From Sphingobium sp. 66-54 (lineage in GTDB: Bacteria > Pseudomonadota > Alphaproteobacteria > Sphingomonadales > Sphingomonadaceae), in the NCBI GenBank assembly GCA_001899715.1, contig MKWI01000024.1, forward strand, positions 62,001-126,000: 64,000 nucleotides of DNA. The letters are read 5' to 3'. The notes beneath the pieces were generated by a model that saw only the letters and a program-made list of their open reading frames with translations, ran no database searches and had not been told where the DNA came from. Every line of letters begins with the position of its first letter. Position 1 is the stretch's first letter. Of the stretch, positions 24,879-33,328 are shown one piece after another. The translations under genes and the position numbers were made by a program.

Positions 24879-25532
24879 TCACACGCCTTCCGGCTTCGCT
24901 ATGGTGGTCGTCAGGGCCGCGCTGATCTCATCGAGATGCTGCTGCATTGCCTTCTCCGCGCCAGCCGCATCGCCCGCTGCGATTGCGTCGGTAATGTCGA
25001 CATGCTCCTGCAACGAACGGCGGGCGCGGCCGGCAAGCATGATCGTTCGGTACTGGAATCGGACGATCTGGGACTTGAGGTTGGCCAGCAGGCGGGTTGC
25101 CGTGAGGTTGCCCGAGATACGATGAATCTCGGCATGATAACGGCCGTTTATCGCGGAAAAGGCAAGCAGGTCGCCCTCTCGGAATGCCGTCTGCATCTGC
25201 GCAGTCAGGTCCTTCAGTCTCTGCTTGTCTGCATCGGTCGCCCGTTCCGCCGCCTGCCTTGCGACCAGCCCCTCCAGAGCGCCGCGCGCCTGCATGATTT
25301 CTACTGCTTCCCGATCCGTGACGAGGCGGACGCGAGCCCCGCGATTGGGCTCGATGACAACCAGTCCCTCATGTTCAAGCTTGCCGAGCGCAATACGGAC
25401 ATTCGCGCGATTGGTCCCCAGGAACTCAACGAGATCCTGTTCGATCAGCCGCTCATTGGGCATGAAATGGCCTGAAACGATCGCGTCCCGAAGCCGGTTG
25501 GCAAAATCGTCAGGGCCGGGCCTGGCAAGCAT
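24879..25532 (-). CDS. GntR/FadR-type transcriptional regulator 1
   Basis: A 217-residue regulator. An N-terminal winged helix (residues about 8-72: ANRLRDAIVSGHFMPNERLIEQDLVEFLGTNRANVRIALGKLEHEGLVVIEPNRGARV) is joined to an all-helical FCD ligand domain with AINGRYHAEIHRISGN, whose Asp/His residues usually bind a metal and a small carboxylate ligand. Such proteins repress catabolic genes until a pathway carboxylate binds. GGAGGT lies upstream of the ATG. It sits at one end of the catabolic island, 115 bases beyond the aldehyde dehydrogenase on the same strand, so it may be co-transcribed and autoregulated. Probable targets carry TTGT-N2-ACAA. Confidence 0.9.
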   Translation of the reverse strand: MLARPGPDDFANRLRDAIVSGHFMPNERLIEQDLVEFLGTNRANVRIALGKLEHEGLVVIEPNRGARVRLVTDREAVEIMQARGALEGLVARQAAERATDADKQRLKDLTAQMQTAFREGDLLAFSAINGRYHAEIHRISGNLTATRLLANLKSQIVRFQYRTIMLAGRARRSLQEHVDITDAIAAGDAAGAEKAMQQHLDEISAALTTTIAKPEGV

Positions 25533-25646
25533 CGATGACCTCCATTCCTGCCTGAACCCCGCGCGGAGGGCCGCACGCCGACAGATATCGCATCCGTATA
25601 TTCGACTGCGACGACGATGCGCAACGCGCTCGCTCCGGGCGGCGCA

Positions 25647-27119
25647 TCAACTGGCAAAGGGGTCGGCCGGCATCTCCTCGTTCAGTTCGATAACGACGGT
25701 CTTGGTCTCAAGAAACTGGTCGATCGCCTCAAGGCCGTTTTCGCGTCCGATTCCGGAAAGCTTGAAGCCGCCATAAGGGAGCATCCAGTGGATCGGCCGA
25801 TAGGTATTCACGGAAACGAGGCCGGCCTCGATGCGGCTTGCCATGCGATGCGCGCGCGCGATGTCGGATGTCCATACGCCGGCCACCAGACCGTATTTGG
25901 TATCATTCGCCATGGCGAGGACCTCGTCCTCGGTGTCGAAGGGGATCATCGCGAGGACGGGGCCGAAGACCTCCTCCTGAGCGAGGCGCGAGCGGTTGTC
26001 GACATCGGCAAAGACGGTCGGCTCAACGAAGTAGCCGTTCGGCAGATCGGCAGGGCGTCCACCACCGGCAACCAGTCGCGCGCCTTCTCCCTTGCCGATG
26101 TCGATATAGGAGAGGGTCTTTTCCTGTTGCTCGCGCGAGGTATGGGGGCCGATGTGGCTCGTGCGGTCGAGAGGCATGCCGACGCGGATCCGCCGCGCCC
26201 GCTCCGCCATTGTCGCGACGAACGCCTCATAAGCCGGGCGTTGTACGAAGAGCCGTGAGCCCAGCGAGCAGGTTTGGCCGGTCGAACGAAAGGCTCCATG
26301 CGTGGCGACGATGGCCGCCTTCTCCAGGTCCGCGTCGGCAAAGATGATGTGGGGCGCCTTGCCGCCGCATTCGAAGGTGCAGCGTTTCAGATTGCCGGCG
26401 GCTGCGGCCATGATCTTCTGCGCAGTGCTGTGTTCGCCAGTGAAGCTGATTTTATCGACGCCGGGATGCGCGGCCAAGGCGGCGCCCGCCACTGTGCCGA
26501 AGCCGGTGACGATGTTGACGACCCCGGCCGGAAACCCGGCTTCCTCGATGAGCTTGCCGAGTTCGAGGGCCGTGACCGGCGTCTGCTCGGCGGGTTTGAG
26601 GACGATCGCGCAGCCGGCCGCCAATGCCGGGCCGAGCTTCCAGCCATAGAGGGACATCGGCGAGTTCCAGGGGAGGATCGCGCCGACGACGCCTACGGGC
26701 TCCCGGCGGGTATAGGCGAGCGCGTCGGGTCGGTAAGGGATTTGCTTGCCTTCGATCTTGTCGGCCGCGCCGGCAAAATAGGTGAGCCAGTCGGCAGAGC
26801 GCTGGATCTCGTTCAACGTGTCGCGAACGACCTTTCCGTTGTCGCGGCTCTCCAGCTCGGCGAGCCGCTCCGCATCGCGGCGGATGAGGCCCGCCAGCTT
26901 CAGCATCAGTGCCCCGCGCCGGGTTGGCGTGATCGTGTGGCGCCATGGGCCTGCAAGCGCGTCGCGTGCTGCCGCGACTGCCGCATCTATGTCGTCCGCA
27001 TCCCCTTCGGGCACAATCGCCCACACTTTGTCGAGCGACGGGTCGACGCTCTCGAAGCGCTTGCCAGAACGGGGCAGCACCCACTCGCCACCGATGAACA
27101 GACGATCATATTCCTGCAT
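25647..27119 (-). CDS. NAD(P)+-dependent aldehyde dehydrogenase
   Basis: A 490-residue enzyme oxidising an aldehyde to the acid in the cytoplasm. The catalytic Asn152 lies in LPWNSPM, the general base Glu250 in TFECGGKAP, and the nucleophile Cys284 in GQTCSLGSR. EEVFGPVLAMIPFD and the LSGIGRENG end are also typical. It is closest in style to betaine/vanillin-type dehydrogenases. Its start faces the split TPP decarboxylase across a 12-bp palindrome, so the aldehyde released by that decarboxylase is the likely substrate (inference). AAGGGG precedes the ATG. Confidence 0.92.
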   Translation of the reverse strand: MQEYDRLFIGGEWVLPRSGKRFESVDPSLDKVWAIVPEGDADDIDAAVAAARDALAGPWRHTITPTRRGALMLKLAGLIRRDAERLAELESRDNGKVVRDTLNEIQRSADWLTYFAGAADKIEGKQIPYRPDALAYTRREPVGVVGAILPWNSPMSLYGWKLGPALAAGCAIVLKPAEQTPVTALELGKLIEEAGFPAGVVNIVTGFGTVAGAALAAHPGVDKISFTGEHSTAQKIMAAAAGNLKRCTFECGGKAPHIIFADADLEKAAIVATHGAFRSTGQTCSLGSRLFVQRPAYEAFVATMAERARRIRVGMPLDRTSHIGPHTSREQQEKTLSYIDIGKGEGARLVAGGGRPADLPNGYFVEPTVFADVDNRSRLAQEEVFGPVLAMIPFDTEDEVLAMANDTKYGLVAGVWTSDIARAHRMASRIEAGLVSVNTYRPIHWMLPYGGFKLSGIGRENGLEAIDQFLETKTVVIELNEEMPADPFAS

Positions 27120-27148
27120 GAGAGAAACCCCTTGAAAATGTCATCAAT

Positions 27149-27160
27149 ATTGTTAACAAT
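27149..27160. promoter_or_regulatory. Palindromic operator between ALDH and TPP genes
   Basis: ATTGTTAACAAT is a perfect 12-base palindrome in the divergent promoter region of the dehydrogenase and the TPP decarboxylase. Its core TTGT-TA-ACAA has the half-site geometry of GntR/FadR-type operators and recurs as TTGT-N2-ACAA at 36067 and 47887. Confidence 0.6.
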
Positions 27161-27202
27161 TATGTGAACTGCCGTCAATCGAAGGGGTGGAAAAGGAGCG
27201 TC

Positions 27203-27745
27203 ATGGAGGTACTGGAAAAGGTAGAGGAGGGCGTAAGCGCCTCCAGTTGGGCGGAAATCATGCGCGATTGCTTCAAGCGCAACGGCGTAAAGCTCGTCAC
27301 CTACGTGCCGGACAGGGTCCTCACGCCCCTTATCCAGGCGATTGAAGCTGATCCTTATTTCCAGGCCTTCTCCACCGCGCGGGAAGAAGAGGCGGTGGGC
27401 ATTGTCTGTGGTGCCTGGATGGCCGGCACGAAGGGCGTTGTCCTCATGCAGACGAGTGGGTTTGCCACGCTTCCCAACGTGTTGGCGTCCTTGCCGTGCA
27501 CTTATCAGATTCCCGTCCTGATGGTCATTTCCGAGCGGGGCACGCTAGGCGAGTTCAACCGGGGACAGGCGCTGGTCTGCAAGACGATGCGCCCCATTCT
27601 CGCTTCGATGGGCATGGAGGGGCACACGCTGGCCTCGACCAGAGAACTCGACTTCATCGTCGACCGCACAATCAAGCAGGTCTTCGGAACGCTCGATAGC
27701 GCTGCCCTCATCATCTCGCCGCTCCTCAGCAGCGGCAAATTCTGA
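27203..27745 (+). CDS. TPP-dependent decarboxylase, alpha (Pyr) subunit
   Basis: A 180-residue protein equal to the N-terminal pyrimidine-binding domain of thiamine-diphosphate enzymes, split as in sulfopyruvate decarboxylase ComD. Recognisable are FKRNGVKLVTYVPDRVLTPLI and the catalytic-Glu region FSTAREEEAVGIVCGAWMAG, then MQTSGFATLPNVLASL. With the next gene it would decarboxylate a 2-oxo acid to an aldehyde. Sulfopyruvate and phosphonopyruvate are the known substrates of the family, but neither a sulfonate nor a phosphonate pathway is evident here. AAGGAG precedes ATG 27203; the ATG at 27164 overlaps the promoter. Confidence 0.87.
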   Translation: MEVLEKVEEGVSASSWAEIMRDCFKRNGVKLVTYVPDRVLTPLIQAIEADPYFQAFSTAREEEAVGIVCGAWMAGTKGVVLMQTSGFATLPNVLASLPCTYQIPVLMVISERGTLGEFNRGQALVCKTMRPILASMGMEGHTLASTRELDFIVDRTIKQVFGTLDSAALIISPLLSSGKF

Positions 27746-27756
27746 AAGGTCCGTCC

Positions 27757-28335
27757 ATGTCCGTTGAAGTGATGAACCGGTATGATGCGACCGTTCGGCT
27801 GCGTGCAAGGCTCGGGGATGAGGATGCCGTCATCGGCGGCATCGGCAACACGAACTTCGATCTCTGGGCTGCGGGTCCGCGTAATCTCAACTTCTACATG
27901 TTGGGGAGCATGGGCCTTGCGGTGCCGATCGCGCTGGGCGTGGCGCTGGCGCAACCCGAGCGGCGCGTGATCGCGCTTGAGGGAGATGGCTCGATCCTGA
28001 TGCAGCTGGGCTGCTTGTCCACTTTGGCCAAGTTGGCGCCGGGCAATCTCGGCACCGTCATTATGGACAATGGTTGCTATCAGATCACCGGTTCGCAGCC
28101 GACCGGCACTGCCTTCGGTACGGATATCGAGGCGGTCGCCAACGCGTGCGGGCTGGAGCATAGCGCGACGGTGGCGACCGAAACCGCGCTCGACGCCGCG
28201 CTCGACCGCTTCTGGCAAATCGCGGCCCCCTGGGTCATCGTCGTGAAGATTGATGGCGAGCCTCCACGCGGCACGACCGAGCGCGATCCGCTCCGCATCC
28301 GCATGCGCTTCATGGATGCGCTCAACCTTGCCTGA
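27757..28335 (+). CDS. TPP-dependent decarboxylase, beta (PP) subunit
   Basis: The 192-residue diphosphate-binding half of the split enzyme, similar to ComE. It has GNTNFDLWAAG, FYMLGSMGLAVPIALGVAL and the TPP/Mg motif EGDGSILMQLGCLSTLAKLAP...MDNGCY (GDG followed 26-27 residues later by N). The active site forms at the interface with the alpha subunit. The two genes are 11 bases apart. The product is cytoplasmic with no targeting signal. The downstream decarboxylase-like gene starts inside its 3' end, so at least four genes form this operon. Confidence 0.88.
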   Translation: MSVEVMNRYDATVRLRARLGDEDAVIGGIGNTNFDLWAAGPRNLNFYMLGSMGLAVPIALGVALAQPERRVIALEGDGSILMQLGCLSTLAKLAPGNLGTVIMDNGCYQITGSQPTGTAFGTDIEAVANACGLEHSATVATETALDAALDRFWQIAAPWVIVVKIDGEPPRGTTERDPLRIRMRFMDALNLA

Positions 28336-29203
28336 CGCTTCTCGCGTCCGTCTCAAGACCGCCCTTGGCTGCTACCCTTATCTTGCGCCGTTGCGCGAGG
28401 GCTCCATCGCTGATCCGTGTGTCGGCTTCGATTTCATCGAGGTCGCGCCGATCCCGAAGGCTTTTGCGCCGATGGTGCGAAGGCTCGAATATGATCTGTC
28501 CGAGATGGCGGTGGTTACTGCGTTGCAGGCCTTTGCCTTCCGCAAACCGATCATCCTGCTGCCGGCCGTCATCGCGTCACGCTTTCAGCGCGGTTGCCTC
28601 ATCCGTCATCGGGATCGGCCACTGGCCGGGCCGCGCGCTTTGGTGGGGAAGACGATCGGTGTGCGCTCCTTCACCCAAACGACCGGAATGTGGGTGCGCG
28701 CCGCCCTTCATGACGATCATGGCCTCCTCGCCGGTGAGATGCGCTGGCGTGTCAGCGAGGGGGCTCATCTGGTCGAATATTCTGCGCCGCCCTTCGTCGA
28801 GTGGGACGATAGCGGCAAGACCTTGCCCGATCAGTTGCGCGACGGCGACATCGCGGCCGCGATCATGGGAGCGGATTTGCCCGAGAGCCAGGAATTCGTA
28901 CCGGTCTTGACCGATCACGCAGCGGCCGACCGCGCCTGGCATGACCGCCATGGGTGGATGCCGATCAATCATATGGTGGCTGTTCGCGCGGATATTGCCG
29001 CCCGGCAGCCCGACGCCGTCCGCGCCGCATGGCGACTGATACGGGAGGCCGCTGCCGGCGCGACCGGCACGCTGTTCGGGACGGACGCGGTTCGTGGGCC
29101 GCTGGTTTATATCGAGGAAGAAGCGCGCCGTCAGGGCTTGCTGCCACATCCGGTCGATGTGGACGCACTGCTGGAGCCCGCTTTCCGGCTGCTGGGAGAG
29201 TGA
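28316..29203 (+). CDS. 4,5-Dihydroxyphthalate decarboxylase-like protein 1
   Basis: About 295 residues with a periplasmic-binding-protein type II fold but no signal peptide. This is the architecture of 4,5-dihydroxyphthalate decarboxylase (Pht5) and of NMT1/THI5-like proteins. Segments such as FRKPIILLPAVIASRFQRGCLIRH and GKTIGVRSFTQTTGMWVRAALHDDHGL parallel FTSRCFRHGCIFV and GKKIGIPEYQMTAPVWIRGMLADEYGV in the next gene, so the two are diverged paralogues. The reaction is unproven; decarboxylation of an aromatic or unsaturated acid is the family precedent. The start is uncertain: ATG 28316 overlaps the previous gene by 20 bases and TTG 28328 by 8. Confidence 0.7.
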   Translation: MRSTLPDASRVRLKTALGCYPYLAPLREGSIADPCVGFDFIEVAPIPKAFAPMVRRLEYDLSEMAVVTALQAFAFRKPIILLPAVIASRFQRGCLIRHRDRPLAGPRALVGKTIGVRSFTQTTGMWVRAALHDDHGLLAGEMRWRVSEGAHLVEYSAPPFVEWDDSGKTLPDQLRDGDIAAAIMGADLPESQEFVPVLTDHAAADRAWHDRHGWMPINHMVAVRADIAARQPDAVRAAWRLIREAAAGATGTLFGTDAVRGPLVYIEEEARRQGLLPHPVDVDALLEPAFRLLGE

Positions 29204-29204
29204 C

Positions 29205-30197
29205 GTGAGCAAGATTGATTTGACGCTGGCCTGCATGGATTACGATCGCACGCGCGCGCTGATCGACGGGCGAGTGCGGCCGGAAGGGATCGACCTCAAC
29301 TATCTGAGCCTGCCGGTTGAGGAGATTTTCTTCCGCATGCTCCGTGGCGGCGAGTTCGATGCGGCGGAAATGTCACTTTCCTCTTATTGCATGCTGCTGG
29401 CGAGAGGGACGCCGGAGTTCGTCGCGCTTCCGATCTTTACGTCCCGCTGTTTCCGCCATGGCTGTATTTTCGTTTCGGCAAAGAGTTCGATTGAAACGCC
29501 CCAGCAGTTGGCCGGGAAGAAGATCGGTATACCCGAATATCAGATGACGGCGCCGGTCTGGATCCGCGGCATGTTGGCCGACGAATATGGCGTTGATCCC
29601 GCGTCACCGTCCTATTTCACCGGCGGCCAGGAGGAAACCGGGCGCACCGAAAAGCTGAAACTGGATTTGCCGGCGCGGATCAAGGTCACGCCGATCGGTG
29701 CCACGCAGACCCTATCGCGCATGCTCCTGGAAGGCGAGATCGACGCCCTCTACTCCGCCCGCGTGCCCAGCAGTTTCTATTCGCACCCCGATGAGGTGCG
29801 GCGGCTCTTTTCCGATCCCATGTCGACCGAACAGGACTATTTTCTCCGAACCGACATTTTCCCCATCATGCATGTGGTCGTGCTGCGGCGCTCACTTTAC
29901 GAGCGCCATCGCTGGATCGCGCAATCTCTGTGCAAGGCGTTCGTCGAAGCTCAGCGTCTTGCCTATGCAGCCTTGCTCGTGAACGCTTCGCTCGCGACGA
30001 TGCTCCCTTGGCAGATCATCCAGGTCGAGGATGTCATGGCGCTCATGGATGCGGAGTGGTGGCCCTATGGTGTCGACAGAAATCGCCACGTGATCGAGAC
30101 CTTCCTGCGCTACCATCACGAACAGGGACTCTCGAAGCGCCTGCTGACCCCGGAGGATCTGTTCGCGCCGGAGACCTTCGAAACGTTCAAGATATGA
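29205..30197 (+). CDS. 4,5-Dihydroxyphthalate decarboxylase-like protein 2
   Basis: A 330-residue paralogue of the preceding gene and the closer match to Pht5. It has LACMDYDRTRALIDGRVRPEGIDLNYLSL, EIFFRMLRGGEFDAAEMSLSSY and FTSRCFRHGCIFV, all typical of the decarboxylase. Pht5 removes CO2 from 4,5-dihydroxyphthalate to give protocatechuate, but homologues are spread through many unrelated catabolic loci and no phthalate dioxygenase is present here, so the substrate is open. GTG at 29205 has GGGAGAG upstream and follows the previous stop by one base. It ends two bases before the convergent hydroxyacid dehydrogenase stop. Confidence 0.82.
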   Translation: MSKIDLTLACMDYDRTRALIDGRVRPEGIDLNYLSLPVEEIFFRMLRGGEFDAAEMSLSSYCMLLARGTPEFVALPIFTSRCFRHGCIFVSAKSSIETPQQLAGKKIGIPEYQMTAPVWIRGMLADEYGVDPASPSYFTGGQEETGRTEKLKLDLPARIKVTPIGATQTLSRMLLEGEIDALYSARVPSSFYSHPDEVRRLFSDPMSTEQDYFLRTDIFPIMHVVVLRRSLYERHRWIAQSLCKAFVEAQRLAYAALLVNASLATMLPWQIIQVEDVMALMDAEWWPYGVDRNRHVIETFLRYHHEQGLSKRLLTPEDLFAPETFETFKI

Positions 30198-30199
30198 GG

Positions 30200-31174
30200 C
30201 TATGGAGCGGCCGCCAAGGCGATGTCTTGCGGATACGGCACCGGCGTCGCCACCGGCTGGCCGGAAAAATGCAGGGTGAGATTGCGCAGCATCAGTTCCT
30301 CGATTGCGGCTCTGGCTTCCACGGCGGCCCCACCCATGTGAGGGGTGAGAATGAGATTGTCCGTGATCTCGCGTAACGCGGGAGGAAGGTGCGGTTCGCC
30401 CTCGAACACGTCTATCGCCGCCCCGGCGATCTTGTTCTCCCGGAGGGCGGCTGCCAGTGCATCGGTCGGCACAATGGAGCCCCGTGCGATATTAATCAGG
30501 AAGCCATTGGGACCCAGCGCCTCCAGAACGGCTGCATCGACGACATGCCTCGTCTCGTCCCCTCCCGGCGCCGCGATGATGAAATAGTCGGACCGGCGGG
30601 CGAGTTCGAGAGGACTATCGACATAGGTATAGGGCACATCGTTTCGCGGGTGGCGATTGTGATAGAAAACCTCCAGGTTGAGGCCCGAAAGGCGTTGGGC
30701 GATCAATAAGCCGATCCGGCCCAAGCCCATGATGCCGAGCCTCTTGCCCACAACCAGCGGGCGAGCTTTGCGCGAGGTTTCCCAGTCGTCGCGCCGGGTG
30801 GCGGCGTCACCGTAGACGATCCCGCGCGTGATGGAGAACATCAGCGCGATCGCATGATCGGCCACCGCGGTTGCGTTGGTGCCGGGGCCGTGTGTCACGG
30901 TGATGCCTCGCTCGCGCGCGGCGCCGACGTCGATCTTGTCGAAACCGGCCGCCATCGTACAGATGATCTCAAGGTTCGGCAGTCCGTGGATCATCTCCCT
31001 CGTCGCGCCCGCCGTGCCGCCCCGGGTGATGATCGCACGGTAGATGGCCGCATCGGCCGGCGGCGTCGTACGACGGGCCGGGTCGGAATAATCATGCAGA
31101 ACATAACCCGCCTCGATCAGCCCCTTGCGCTGCGTATCGGGTATTTTTGCAAGGCACAGAACATCTATTGGCAT
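30200..31174 (-). CDS. D-2-hydroxyacid dehydrogenase 1
   Basis: A 324-residue NAD(P)-dependent dehydrogenase interconverting 2-hydroxy and 2-oxo acids. The nucleotide loop is LGIMGLGRIGLLIAQRL. The catalytic Arg lies in NIARGSIV, Glu in DVFEGEPHLP and His in TPHMGGAA, so the active site is complete. The family includes glyoxylate/hydroxypyruvate reductases. It is the last gene of a five-gene minus-strand operon that begins with the ABC binding protein at 35891, and could supply the 2-oxo acid for the TPP decarboxylase (inference). AAGGA lies 10 bases before ATG. Confidence 0.9.
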   Translation of the reverse strand: MPIDVLCLAKIPDTQRKGLIEAGYVLHDYSDPARRTTPPADAAIYRAIITRGGTAGATREMIHGLPNLEIICTMAAGFDKIDVGAARERGITVTHGPGTNATAVADHAIALMFSITRGIVYGDAATRRDDWETSRKARPLVVGKRLGIMGLGRIGLLIAQRLSGLNLEVFYHNRHPRNDVPYTYVDSPLELARRSDYFIIAAPGGDETRHVVDAAVLEALGPNGFLINIARGSIVPTDALAAALRENKIAGAAIDVFEGEPHLPPALREITDNLILTPHMGGAAVEARAAIEELMLRNLTLHFSGQPVATPVPYPQDIALAAAP

Positions 31175-31216
31175 GGAGCGCAGTCCTTTATTCTCTTCGT
31201 TTTTCGGTTCCGTGCG

Positions 31217-32407
31217 CTAATCGAACGGGACGAAATCATCAGGGTGATAGTCGGTACCGAGACCGGGAGCGTCGGAGACGCGGATCTTGCCGTTCACGGG
31301 CATTGCCAGGCCGGGGACGCGCGACACTTCTTCCAGCGGCACGCCCGCGGGAGAGCGCAGATTATATTCGGCAAGCGTACATTCCGGCATGGTGAGCGAG
31401 AAATGCTGCCCTTCCGGCCGGCCGCCGCCGACGTGGACAAGCGTTTGCAGGCCGGCAGCCTCGGCCAGCGCATAGATTTTCAGCGTCTCCGAAAGGCCCC
31501 CCGTCCAACTGATATCCGGCTGGACGATATCGACCGCGCGCCGGCCGATCAGCTCGGCAAAGGCGTGGCGTCCGCGATGGGTTTCACCCGTTGCCAGCGG
31601 CACCGTTGGCACGGCGTGTTTCAACTGGGCGTGCCCTTCATGGTCCCAGGGCATGAGCGGCTCTTCCAGCCAGGCAAGATTATAGGGCCGGAGCCGCTCG
31701 GCGACGCGGATCGCGAACTCGACATTATAACCCATCACCACGTTGACCATCAGGTCGGCGTCGGGCCCAACCTTTTCACGGGTCTGCGCGACATAATCCT
31801 CCAGCCGGTTGATGCCCGCCGTTCCATCGGTAAGCTGGATGAAATTGCCGATCTTGAAGCGGGTGAAGCCCAGCTCCATGGCCCAGTCGATGTCGCTGGT
31901 CGTGACGTAGGTATCGAGCTCGGGCCGGCTTGGCCCGCCGAGCAAGGTGTATACGGGCACGCCGAGCAACTTGCCCTTGAGGTCCCACAAGGCGATATCC
32001 ACGGGCGCCTGGGCCATGCTCACCAGGCCGGTATGGCCAAGGCGCTGGAAAGAACGCCACATCAGGTCGTTCAGATGCTCGATCGCCATGCAGTCCCGGC
32101 CGATGAGCAGAGGCGCGATATGCTGTTCGATGAACGCCTTGGTATATTCGCCCCAGTGCGAACTGCCGATGCCCCAGCTTCCATCCTCGGCGGTCACGCG
32201 GACGAACATCGTGCGCGTGAAGAAGGCCTCGCCCGGATTGGGCACGAAGGCACCGGTCAGGATGTCCGGATAGCGGTGAATCGGGTGCGGATTGTTCCGT
32301 GTCCGTCCTGGCTTGCCGCCCACCATCGGCAGTGGATGCCGCGGCGGCGTGCTGGGTGCCGGAAACGCGCGGACGAGTTTCAGGCACTCGATTGATTTGA
32401 TTTTCAT
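31217..32407 (-). CDS. Enolase-superfamily dehydratase 1 (rhamnonate dehydratase-like)
   Basis: A 396-residue mandelate racemase/muconate lactonising family member. The capping domain is followed by APVDIALWDLKGKLLGVPVYTLLGG. By alignment in my head with L-rhamnonate dehydratase (DADIMLD...WIEE...GE), the metal ligands should be at 222, 248 and 275. The last two are Glu (WLEEP, TGETH) but position 222 is Asn (DLMVNVVMGYN) where Asp is usual. The enzyme may still bind Mg through Asn, or may have altered chemistry. Relatives dehydrate sugar acids such as rhamnonate. It lies 17 bases after the TauD-like gene in the same operon, with GGAAACC before ATG. Confidence 0.82.
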   Translation of the reverse strand: MKIKSIECLKLVRAFPAPSTPPRHPLPMVGGKPGRTRNNPHPIHRYPDILTGAFVPNPGEAFFTRTMFVRVTAEDGSWGIGSSHWGEYTKAFIEQHIAPLLIGRDCMAIEHLNDLMWRSFQRLGHTGLVSMAQAPVDIALWDLKGKLLGVPVYTLLGGPSRPELDTYVTTSDIDWAMELGFTRFKIGNFIQLTDGTAGINRLEDYVAQTREKVGPDADLMVNVVMGYNVEFAIRVAERLRPYNLAWLEEPLMPWDHEGHAQLKHAVPTVPLATGETHRGRHAFAELIGRRAVDIVQPDISWTGGLSETLKIYALAEAAGLQTLVHVGGGRPEGQHFSLTMPECTLAEYNLRSPAGVPLEEVSRVPGLAMPVNGKIRVSDAPGLGTDYHPDDFVPFD

Positions 32408-32424
32408 GGTTTCCGGCGATCCGT

Positions 32425-33288
32425 TCAGGCGTCTTCGGTCGACGGTGCCAACGCGTCGTCCGGCGTTGCGCGACTGTCCGCGATCGAGAAGCTCTTGACC
32501 GTGACCCGCTCCATGTAACGGCGGCGGCCCTGATAATCGTTGAGGGCGTAATGCCAGACCTGACTATTGTCGAAGATGGCGATCGCGCCGGGGTTCCATT
32601 TGACCCGACATTGGAATTCCGGTCTCTGTCCGTGTTGAAAGAGGAACTTGAGCAGGGGTTCGCTCTCCGCCTCGGTCCATCCGTCGAAGCGTTGCGTGTA
32701 GCCGGCGGTGACGTAGAGCGACTTGCGCCCGGTGATGGGGTTCCGGATCACGACAGGATGCGTCGCCGGCGGCAGGACCGTCCGGCCCTGGAGACGGACG
32801 TTGCGAGCCACGACCCTCTCATTGCTATGGACCGCATCCAGGCGATCGAGCGTGGCCTTGAGGCCGTCCGACAGGGCGTCATACGCGGCGGCCATGGACG
32901 AGAAGAGCGTGTCGCCGCCACGCTCGGGAATCTCGCGTGCGACCAGCAGGGTGGTGGTCGGGGGATCGGCCTGGTAAGTCTGGTCGATATGCCAGGCATT
33001 CCCGATATTGGCGAATTCATCCTCATTCTTGCTCACCCCGTTCATGAACGGGAAGCCGTGAATGGCCGTGGCGGGATCGACCCGGTTCTGCGGCACGCCA
33101 AAGCCCAGCGAAAGCTCGGCATGATGGGCCGGAGAAATGTTCTGATCCCGGATCACGATCACCGCATGTTCGGCAAGCGCGCGGCGTAAGGCGGCATGCA
33201 TCTCAGGCGTCTGCCGCGTCAGGTCGCAATTGCGGATTTCCGCCCCTATGAAATCGCTGATCTTGATGATCTCTATATCGTCACTCAT
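32425..33288 (-). CDS. TauD/TfdA-type 2-oxoglutarate dioxygenase A
   Basis: A 287-residue Fe(II)/2-oxoglutarate oxygenase. His100 and Asp102 in NAWHIDQTYQ and the distal His246 in NSQVWHYALNDY form the iron facial triad. The downstream Arg cluster RRRYMERVTV provides the 2-oxoglutarate-binding Arg. FSSMAAAYDALSDGLK is typical of TauD/TfdA proteins, which hydroxylate the carbon next to a sulfonate, ether or amine so that the bond breaks. The substrate is unknown. I chose ATG 33288 over an upstream frame because the domain begins there. A second, distantly related oxygenase gene precedes it in the operon. Confidence 0.9.
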   Translation of the reverse strand: MSDDIEIIKISDFIGAEIRNCDLTRQTPEMHAALRRALAEHAVIVIRDQNISPAHHAELSLGFGVPQNRVDPATAIHGFPFMNGVSKNEDEFANIGNAWHIDQTYQADPPTTTLLVAREIPERGGDTLFSSMAAAYDALSDGLKATLDRLDAVHSNERVVARNVRLQGRTVLPPATHPVVIRNPITGRKSLYVTAGYTQRFDGWTEAESEPLLKFLFQHGQRPEFQCRVKWNPGAIAIFDNSQVWHYALNDYQGRRRYMERVTVKSFSIADSRATPDDALAPSTEDA

Positions 33289-33328
33289 CGGTCGCCTTTC
33301 TCGAAGCCATGGACTGCGCCGCTGGCGC

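Noticed and set aside
25571-25646. GTATATTC segment between GntR 1 and the aldehyde dehydrogenase as another operator
   Set aside because: No symmetry and no match to TTGT-N2-ACAA; the two genes are on the same strand and may share one transcript.
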